Assembly (NCBI GenBank): GCA_946481035.1
Contig: CAMLNK010000385.1
Span: 1-5,228 of the forward strand
Direction: 5' to 3'
DNA: 5,228 nucleotides
From: an uncultured Dyadobacter sp.
GTDB lineage: Bacteria > Bacteroidota > Bacteroidia > Cytophagales > Spirosomataceae
Shown in pieces: positions 1 to 5,228 of the stretch (its first letter is position 1; the number at the start of each line of letters is the position of its first letter). Both the position numbers and the translations under genes were made by a program. Below the pieces are notes generated by a model. That model saw only the letters and a list, made by a program, of their open reading frames with translations, had not been told where the DNA came from and searched no databases.

Positions 1-2362
1 TCGCGAGGATCTTTCTGCGCGGCTGCTGGGCCATGTGGTGGCGGAGGAAGGTAAGTATCTGCTGCTCGCCGATCTGGTAGTAAATGCGGTTGAGGCCCAG
101 GTCGGTCACATAACCTTTGAAAAGCCGGTCGAATTCCTCGCGGAGCACAGTCGCGATCTGTTCTTCCGACGGGTCGTTGTCGAGCAGGAAAAATTCGTGG
201 TCGAGGCGTTCCAGCGAAGCGTGCAGCCAGGTACCGATCTTGTCCATACCGAGCTCTTCTTCCACTTCCTCCTTTTCTTTTACACCCGCAATATGTTTGA
301 GGTAAAACTGCATAGAGCAGCGGATAAACTCGTTGAGGTGGGTCGGGTAAATGCCCTTGCCGTCGAGATAGGCGCGGATGGCGGCGATGAGCGCGTCGTC
401 CTTGTGCACCACTTCTTCCAGTTCCTGCTGCTGTTGCGCTTCAAAAACGACGGTTTTGTTTTCAATGCGGATCAGCGGGTTATATTCGGCCAATTCATAT
501 TCGATTTGCCTCACAAAACGGCTTTTCTCACCCCCGCCGGGCGCGTCGTTGGTACTCGTGTAAAGGATATGCACTTCCGAAGCGCGTTGCAGCAGCCGGT
601 AAAAGTGGTACGACATCACCGCTTCCTGGTGCTGGTGCGTAGGGAGCCCCACCGCCTGCGCCGCGTCGAACGGGATCAGTGAGTTTTGTCGCTTCGCTTG
701 CGGGATAATGCCTTCATTGACTGACAATATAATGATCCGCTCGAAATCCAGCGCCCGCGTTTCGAGCATCCCCATGATTTGCAGGTTGCTGATCGGCTCG
801 CCGCTGAAAGGAATGCGCGTCTGGCGGATCAACTCGAACATGAACGATTTGAGCGTCCGCAGGGTGATCAGCTCCGCCCGTTCTTCGATCGTCTGCTCGA
901 ATTGTTTCAGTAGTGTGTAAAAAAGATAGAGATATTCCGTTTCCAGCGCGTTTTTGTAATCTTTATACACCTCCCGCAGCAACTCGATGAGTTGATAAAA
1001 CGAGCGGATCACCTGTTGCGCATTGTTTTTCTGCCAATGGGTGAACAGGATTTGGAACAAAGGATGATTATCGCCCAGTGCAACCAATTCCTCCGAGCTC
1101 AGGAACACCTGGTTGCCTTCGGTGATCTCGCGGAGCGTTCGCTGGATGATCGTCTGCCCGTCTTCCAGCGGCGTAAGCGCCACGTGCTCGTAATGCCTTA
1201 CAAACGGGTGATTCAGGATTTTATCAATGGATTTATGACCGAATTTCGGAATGCGGATCATCTTGCCGCTCTTTGTCCTAAACTCTACCACATTCTGCTG
1301 TAACTCGAAAATGCCGTCTACCAGGGTATAAAGCAGCGAATTCCGCATGGAAAGGCCCATGGTCACATTCAGGTCGCGGACTTCCTGATCCAGCGAATAG
1401 AGCATCGGCAGCAGGAGGTTCTCGTCGGCCAACACGATGGCGGTAGGGATGGGCGCGTCCTCGGGGTCGAAGCGCTTCATGCGTTGGTAGAGCTCGCCTG
1501 CCACCTTGGTTTGCAGGGTAGCATTAGGTACGCCGTAAATGGTAATGTGCTTTTCGGTTGAAAGCAGGTCGTCGCCGGTCCAGTTCCATTCCCCGAACTC
1601 CTTGCTGCGCTGGTATTCGCGCAGGCTTTTGCCGGCTTCCACCACGGTATTTTCCGACATATAATAGCGGTCCGAATCCCACAATACCTCCGCTTTTTTG
1701 GCCTTGATCAATGCCGCAACGATGGTCCGCTCCGACGTCGTAAATGCGTTGAAACCTGCGAAATAAATCCGCTCGTCGTCCGGTCGCGCGGTCGTGAGCG
1801 TAGTAATGTCCTCGGCCAGCTCGCGGTAAGCCATGCCGCGGTAGGCTTTGCCTTTGGCGAGCAACCGCTGCCTGAAAGATTGATATACCTTATTAATATT
1901 CTCAAAAAGGGAGAAATACTGCTTCGAACCGCCTTCTCCTTGCAGCGACTTGCCCTCCGGCAGGCTCTCCTGCCAGCGCGAGAGCGCGTGTGCCTCCGAG
2001 AGGTATTCAAAAAGGAAATCGGTATTAACGAGGTACTGGTCGATTTTATCGAGATCGCTCAGTAGTACCGACGCCCAGCCCATGAAGCGGTCGAACTGCA
2101 CATCCGGGTCGATTTCGCGGAATGTTTCGTACAAATCGAACAACAAATGCACCGGATCTTCGATTTCGAGGCTGCAAATGCTTTCGACGAAATCGTCGAT
2201 CGCCATAATGCCGGGGCTCATCATCGCCTCAATGGTTTCACCGGCCAGCTCCTGCATCAGGAAAAACGCCGCGCGCCGCGTCGGTACCACTATTTGCACG
2301 TGGTCGAGCGAGGTATGGTTGGCCAGAATGCGTTTGGCGACGAGGTTCAGGAATGAAGGCAT
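1..2362 (-). CDS. AddB-like PD-(D/E)XK nuclease family protein, C-terminus cut off by the window edge
   Basis: The frame is open for 787 codons from ATG 2362 to the left edge, with no stop. It resembles the Bacteroidetes proteins related to AddB, the partner of AddA/RecB in double-strand-break resection. In order: an N-terminal VVPTRRAAFFL stretch (about 25-35) where active UvrD-like helicases carry Walker A, here without GxGKT; an FAGFNAFTTSE segment (201-211) ahead of WDSDRYY (228-234); a helicase-motif-V-like segment (about 520-554) with GEP, LQIMGMLETRALDFE and NEGIIP; a motif-VI-like YHFYRLLQRA (585-594); GEKSRF (611-616). The PD-(D/E)XK nuclease domain starts near 672 with HLNEFIRCSMQFY and G710-x3-H714; the catalytic Asp, Glu and Lys should lie beyond the edge. 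Cys682 sits where AddB has the first cysteine of its Fe-S staple. ATG 2362 is the first ATG after an in-frame TGA and lies 29 bases past miaE. No Shine-Dalgarno is seen. Family assignment is confident; activity is inferred. Confidence 0.88.
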   Translation of the reverse strand, partial: MPSFLNLVAKRILANHTSLDHVQIVVPTRRAAFFLMQELAGETIEAMMSPGIMAIDDFVESICSLEIEDPVHLLFDLYETFREIDPDVQFDRFMGWASVLLSDLDKIDQYLVNTDFLFEYLSEAHALSRWQESLPEGKSLQGEGGSKQYFSLFENINKVYQSFRQRLLAKGKAYRGMAYRELAEDITTLTTARPDDERIYFAGFNAFTTSERTIVAALIKAKKAEVLWDSDRYYMSENTVVEAGKSLREYQRSKEFGEWNWTGDDLLSTEKHITIYGVPNATLQTKVAGELYQRMKRFDPEDAPIPTAIVLADENLLLPMLYSLDQEVRDLNVTMGLSMRNSLLYTLVDGIFELQQNVVEFRTKSGKMIRIPKFGHKSIDKILNHPFVRHYEHVALTPLEDGQTIIQRTLREITEGNQVFLSSEELVALGDNHPLFQILFTHWQKNNAQQVIRSFYQLIELLREVYKDYKNALETEYLYLFYTLLKQFEQTIEERAELITLRTLKSFMFELIRQTRIPFSGEPISNLQIMGMLETRALDFERIIILSVNEGIIPQAKRQNSLIPFDAAQAVGLPTHQHQEAVMSYHFYRLLQRASEVHILYTSTNDAPGGGEKSRFVRQIEYELAEYNPLIRIENKTVVFEAQQQQELEEVVHKDDALIAAIRAYLDGKGIYPTHLNEFIRCSMQFYLKHIAGVKEKEEVEEELGMDKIGTWLHASLERLDHEFFLLDNDPSEEQIATVLREEFDRLFKGYVTDLGLNRIYYQIGEQQILTFLRHHMAQQPRRKILA

Positions 2363-2391
2363 CGGGAATGCGGATGTTGATACAGGATATT

Positions 2392-2988
2392 TCAGTGGAT
2401 GCGGTCACCGCGCGGGGCCAGCGAATGCATGATTTCGGCTTCGGCGTGTAGAAGCTCCTTCCAGCGCGCCCTTACTTTTTCGGCAGGTACATAAGTTTCG
2501 GCCAGTTCGAGAAAGGTGCGGTAATGCCCGGCTTCCGAAATCATGAGCTCGCGGTAAAACTTTTGCAGCGATTCGTCTTCCAGATTTTCCGAAAGCAGCT
2601 TGAACCGCTCACAGCTCCGCGCCTCTATCAATCCGCAGATCAGCAGCCTGTCGAGGAACATTTGATTGGCATCGCCTTTGGTGATGAGCTGCATGAGCTG
2701 GTTCACGTACTCATCTTTCCGCTGCCTGCTGAGCGGGATATTCCTTTTCTTCAACTCTTTCAAAACCCTTTGAAAATGTCCCCATTCCTCGGCTACGATG
2801 GGCGTCAGGGTTTCTACCAGCAGTGCTTTGTCGGGATAATGGACGATGAGCGAAATGCAGCTGGAAGCGGCTTTCTGCTCGCAATAGGCGTGGTCAATCA
2901 ATATGTCGCCGAGTTGCATGGAAGCAATGTCGGTCCAGCGGGGATCGGTCGGAAGTTCCAGTCCGAGCGTCGTGAGTGATGTAGCCAT
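2392..2988 (-). CDS. miaE: tRNA-(ms2io6A)-hydroxylase, MiaE family
   Basis: MiaE is a soluble, O2-dependent non-haem diiron enzyme that hydroxylates the isopentenyl side chain of ms2i6A at position 37 of tRNAs reading UNN codons, after MiaA and MiaB have acted. The 198-residue product has the usual length and helical character of the family. Candidate iron ligands follow the ferritin-like pattern: Glu37 in HAYCEQKAA, Glu68 and His71 in EEWGHF, Glu122 in GLIEARSCERF, and Glu152 with His155 in SEAGHY. All six expected positions are filled, so the enzyme looks intact. The start is the ATG at 2988, which leaves an 18-base gap after the porin stop. A TTG three codons upstream (2997) is in frame but a less likely start. 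No Shine-Dalgarno is present; an A-rich stretch precedes the start. MiaA and MiaB are not in the window. Confidence is high for the family and a little lower for the exact substrate. Confidence 0.92.
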   Translation of the reverse strand: MATSLTTLGLELPTDPRWTDIASMQLGDILIDHAYCEQKAASSCISLIVHYPDKALLVETLTPIVAEEWGHFQRVLKELKKRNIPLSRQRKDEYVNQLMQLITKGDANQMFLDRLLICGLIEARSCERFKLLSENLEDESLQKFYRELMISEAGHYRTFLELAETYVPAEKVRARWKELLHAEAEIMHSLAPRGDRIH

Positions 2989-3006
2989 ATTGGTCAAAAG
3001 TTTGTT

Positions 3007-4986
3007 CTAGTCGAACAGCGGCCAGTTGATCCCGAATGAAAATGACCTTGCAAGACCCAGGTAATCAGGCGTCACATAATAACCTTTCGGGAAAAGGCCG
3101 AAGTTGCCGCCCTGGTTAAGATAAGACATTTTAAAGAATAACCTCACCCGTTTGATCCGCACATTGGCGAAGCCGTCTACCACCACATTCTGCGCGAGGG
3201 TTGTATTGTCTTGTAAATGAAATTGTTGCGTAACAGGCATATAGGCATCGGCCAGGTACGACGAGCGGTAACGCGCCGCGAGGCCAATCTGGAAGAAAAG
3301 CACTTTGGCATACACAAAATCAAAAGTCGCTTCCCCGCTCGCAAAAACGGTAGGGATGCGCATTACATCCTTGTTATCGTTCAGCGTGAGGTAAGCCATG
3401 GTGGTAAAATTCCAGCGGTTCAAATGAATGCCGGAATTGAAACCCACCCGCAGCAACCTAAAACCCGCATTGAGCTGACGTGGTACCGCGGCGGTATCAT
3501 AGTAAATGTAGTCGTTGATCTGGTGAACCTGAGCTTCGGGTACAAATTCGATCTTCTTCGTTTTCAGTACCAGCGACGCGAAAATCGTTTGCACTTTAGT
3601 AGGGTCGAAATTGTTGCGCCAGTCGAAATGGTTGTTCAAATAGCGCTGCACGAGCAGGTCGGGGGCGGTTTGAATGCTTTGGAACCCGGCTTTTCCCCAG
3701 CGGGTGTTCAGCTCGGCTTTCAGGCGGTATTCCACATTTTTCGCCAGGTTCAAGTCCGCCTCGGCGGTCAGATACTGAACCGAATCTTTGAGATAATAGC
3801 CCAGCCAGGCACCGATGATATTGTCGAATTTCAGGCCCGTGCGGTAAGTCGCGAAAGGATCGCCCGTCTCGTTCTGCGATTGTGCCCCGCCGCGCATACC
3901 ATAAAACCGTTGCCGCACGTATGCCCGGTAGTTGAAACCTTCGTAAAAGCCCTTGATACCGACCTTGTTGTCGAACAGCTTGTAGTAAATATCCTGGCGG
4001 GTCTGGGTTGTACTGAACTTGGCTGTGCGATAAATCCCTTTTTCAAGACCGCGGGCCAGACTCAGATCGGTATAATGGTCGATGGTGCTCTGCAAATCGG
4101 CCTGGTGGAAAACCTGGAAGCCATTGAGGAGCCGGTACTGCTGGTAAACGTGGAAAACGTGGCGGCGTTCCCAGGAGTTGGCATTGTCGCTGAGTTTGGC
4201 GGCGCCGTCGTAGGAATATTTTTCGACCACACCGGCTTCTACATTGGGGATCACGCCGCCCTGTTCCGATACCTTCATGTTCAGGTGCCGGTAGTGCGCA
4301 AGGATGAGGTACTTTTTGTTTTTGGAAAAAAAGCTGGTATGCGCCAGGAATGTCCAGTTCCGGCCGAGCAATGCCGCGGAAGCGATAGAATTGGCGAAGC
4401 CGTACACTTTGTTGGATGTGAGGCGCGTAGCCCGCATCCCGAAATTGAACCGTGAATGCACGTTTTGGGTGTAGGCAAATGTCCCGAGCGAAGCCTTTTT
4501 CGGACCCGACATGAAATCCAGCTCGGTATGCTGCGATTTGGTATCCACATAAGCCACGTCTTCCTGTTTGATGGCATAGGCGTCGTAAGCCCGCAAACCG
4601 AGCTGCGTACCAATGTCTTCACGGGGTTGGAAAAACAGGTTACGCGTGGCCGTAACGTGGTTGCCGAGGTCGGCGAGCTTGCCCCATGCCTTATCCATCG
4701 GCATCCAACGGTGGAAGTTGGTCATTCCCGTATCCACGCGGTACCGTACAGAATCGCGGTTATTAAGGATGTCGTGCTCGTAAAAATGCAGGGTCGAATG
4801 CGGACCGTAGACGTTCTTGGTGCTATCGTCGAGAATGGATTGTCCTCCGCCCCCGCGCGAACCTCCGCCCCCGCCGCCGCTGGGCATCCGCAGATTGCCC
4901 GGAAGCTTCACCTGGCCGCTGGCTGTCGGGATGGTAAGGAAGAAGCTGCATAAAACACACAGGAAGCTATATAAAACAATTCTCAT
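3007..4986 (-). CDS. Putative outer-membrane beta-barrel porin (Porin_10 family)
   Basis: This 659-residue protein matches my recollection of the Bacteroidetes family called putative porin (Porin_10, PF14121). A Sec signal peptide is clear: MRIVLY, a hydrophobic core to about residue 20, and TASG-Q with probable cleavage between Gly24 and Gln25; there is no lipobox. A glycine-rich stretch follows (37-48), then the family-like DDSTKNVYGPHSTLHFYEHD (53-72) and a long series of amphipathic, aromatic-rich strands typical of outer-membrane barrels. The final strand reads SFGINWPLFD, putting Phe next to last rather than last. The frame is open back to an ATG at 5043, but that start would add 19 polar residues in front of the signal peptide and overlap lpxK, so ATG 4986 is chosen. 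It begins 23 bases after lpxK and is followed 18 bases later by miaE. Pore activity and substrate are unknown; the family name rests on predicted structure. Confidence 0.85.
   Translation of the reverse strand: MRIVLYSFLCVLCSFFLTIPTASGQVKLPGNLRMPSGGGGGGSRGGGGQSILDDSTKNVYGPHSTLHFYEHDILNNRDSVRYRVDTGMTNFHRWMPMDKAWGKLADLGNHVTATRNLFFQPREDIGTQLGLRAYDAYAIKQEDVAYVDTKSQHTELDFMSGPKKASLGTFAYTQNVHSRFNFGMRATRLTSNKVYGFANSIASAALLGRNWTFLAHTSFFSKNKKYLILAHYRHLNMKVSEQGGVIPNVEAGVVEKYSYDGAAKLSDNANSWERRHVFHVYQQYRLLNGFQVFHQADLQSTIDHYTDLSLARGLEKGIYRTAKFSTTQTRQDIYYKLFDNKVGIKGFYEGFNYRAYVRQRFYGMRGGAQSQNETGDPFATYRTGLKFDNIIGAWLGYYLKDSVQYLTAEADLNLAKNVEYRLKAELNTRWGKAGFQSIQTAPDLLVQRYLNNHFDWRNNFDPTKVQTIFASLVLKTKKIEFVPEAQVHQINDYIYYDTAAVPRQLNAGFRLLRVGFNSGIHLNRWNFTTMAYLTLNDNKDVMRIPTVFASGEATFDFVYAKVLFFQIGLAARYRSSYLADAYMPVTQQFHLQDNTTLAQNVVVDGFANVRIKRVRLFFKMSYLNQGGNFGLFPKGYYVTPDYLGLARSFSFGINWPLFD
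4843..4878 (-). repeat. Glycine-rich low-complexity coding stretch in the porin N-terminus
   Basis: Codons 37-48 of the porin spell six glycines, Ser-Arg, then four more glycines, using a mix of GGC, GGG, GGA and GGT. It lies just after the predicted signal peptide and before the conserved family region, so it probably forms a flexible periplasmic tether or plug linker in the mature protein. The mixed codons argue against a simple slipped-strand DNA repeat, though the tract is GC-rich. Confidence 0.6.
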
Positions 4987-5009
4987 AGAGGGAAACTCGT
5001 TCTGCCGTT

Positions 5010-5228
5010 TTAAAACCGGTCGGCGGTCTGTAATGTGACCCATTGTGCAAAAGCCTGTTCCTCGTCCCCGAAATCCACGGAAACCGGAACGTACGCAAAG
5101 CGCGCTGCGCAGCCTTTCGCGACAACCAACGGTTTTAATTTGACCATATCCTTTTCAGTCGTGACCACAAAAGTATCGTTTTTTAGGTTCTTAATCAGGT
5201 CTTCGACGTCACTTGGCGTGTAATTGTG
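5010..5228 (-). CDS. lpxK: Tetraacyldisaccharide 4'-kinase (LpxK), C-terminal 72 residues; start lies outside the window
   Basis: LpxK is an inner-membrane-associated kinase that phosphorylates the 4' position of the tetraacyl disaccharide to give lipid IVA in lipid A synthesis. Only the C-terminal tail is visible, ending at a TAA (5010-5012). The fragment opens with HNYTPSDVEDLI, which I read as the end of the family's conserved DHH-x-Y segment, and then carries FVVTTEKDMVKL, the conserved TTEKD motif near the end of LpxK proteins. The nucleotide-binding P-loop and most catalytic residues are in the missing N-terminal part. The porin ATG comes 23 bases after the stop, on the same strand. The TTEKD motif with a preceding H-x-Y-x3-D pattern makes other kinases unlikely. 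Whether the complete gene is intact cannot be judged here. Confidence 0.9.
   Translation of the reverse strand, partial: HNYTPSDVEDLIKNLKNDTFVVTTEKDMVKLKPLVVAKGCAARFAYVPVSVDFGDEEQAFAQWVTLQTADRF

Larger units (their letters stand above)
1..5228 (-). other. Probable single transcription unit: lpxK, porin, miaE, AddB-like gene
   Basis: All four genes point the same way with gaps of 23, 18 and 29 bases. I see no hairpin followed by a T-run in any gap and no good Bacteroidetes promoter (a TTG about 20 bases ahead of TAnnTTTG) directly before the inner genes. This favours co-transcription from a promoter upstream of or within lpxK, outside the window. Both ends of the unit lie beyond the window. 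Confidence 0.6.

Noticed and set aside
35..682. A 215-codon open frame on the plus strand
   Set aside because: It is antisense to the AddB-like gene, which reads through this whole region with recognisable motifs. The plus-strand product is not recognisable.
1708..2010. A 100-codon minus-strand open frame inside the AddB-like gene
   Set aside because: It is in a different frame from the supported gene, very rich in Arg and Ser, and has no recognisable domain.
1950..2432. A 160-codon open frame on the plus strand spanning the AddB-like gene start and the miaE end
   Set aside because: The product is low-complexity and rich in Ser and Arg, typical of a shadow frame. It overlaps two well-supported genes on the other strand.
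2989..2997. TTG start three codons upstream of the miaE ATG
   Set aside because: An ATG follows immediately and there is no Shine-Dalgarno sequence to favour the TTG. The extra residues MTN add nothing to the family match.
2995..3002. AACTTTTG on the minus strand just before miaE, close to TAnnTTTG
   Set aside because: It lacks the leading TA, lies only a few bases before the start codon, and overlaps the short porin-miaE gap, so it is a poor promoter candidate.
3217..4455. A 412-codon open frame on the plus strand
   Set aside because: It lies wholly antisense to the porin gene, has no recognisable domain or signal, and its length is explained by the codon choice of the true gene. The minus-strand product has a clear signal peptide and family match.
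4987..5043. Longer start for the porin gene at the upstream ATG
   Set aside because: It would add 19 polar residues before a textbook signal peptide and overlap the end of lpxK. The ATG at 4986 puts the signal peptide at the N-terminus.
5168..5175. TACTTTTG on the minus strand, matching the Bacteroidetes TAnnTTTG promoter element
   Set aside because: It lies inside lpxK codons and has no TTG at the expected distance upstream, so it is probably chance.

Overview
The window fits a member of the Bacteroidota, most likely of the Cytophagales; a Dyadobacter-like genus is a guess from gene content and moderately high GC, not something the sequence proves. Pointers are a Porin_10-type outer-membrane barrel protein, a Bacteroidetes-style AddB-like PD-(D/E)XK protein that lacks a Walker A motif, and no Shine-Dalgarno sequence in front of any of the three visible start codons.

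All coding sequence lies on the minus strand, so transcription runs from right to left. In that order the window holds: the last 72 codons of lpxK (lipid A 4'-kinase, 5010-5228); a 659-residue putative porin with a signal peptide and a glycine-rich N-terminal segment (3007-4986); a miaE-type diiron tRNA hydroxylase (2392-2988); and the first 787 codons of an AddB-like helicase/exonuclease-family protein that runs off the left edge (1-2362). The gaps are only 23, 18 and 29 bases, none holds a convincing terminator or promoter, and the four genes are probably one transcription unit. Coding density is close to complete, with no gene-free stretch over 300 bases.

Two of the genes concern the outer membrane: LpxK makes lipid IVA for LPS, and the porin-like protein would sit in the same membrane. 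The other two act on nucleic acids: MiaE on the hypermodified base 37 of tRNAs, and the AddB-like protein presumably on DNA ends in recombination and repair. No direct pathway link between the pairs is visible; tight packing is the simplest explanation. No RNA genes, mobile elements, CRISPR arrays or phage genes were seen. The long plus-strand open frames, including one of 412 codons, are antisense shadows. I found no sign of a new biological system; the region looks like ordinary chromosomal housekeeping DNA with a few points worth checking.
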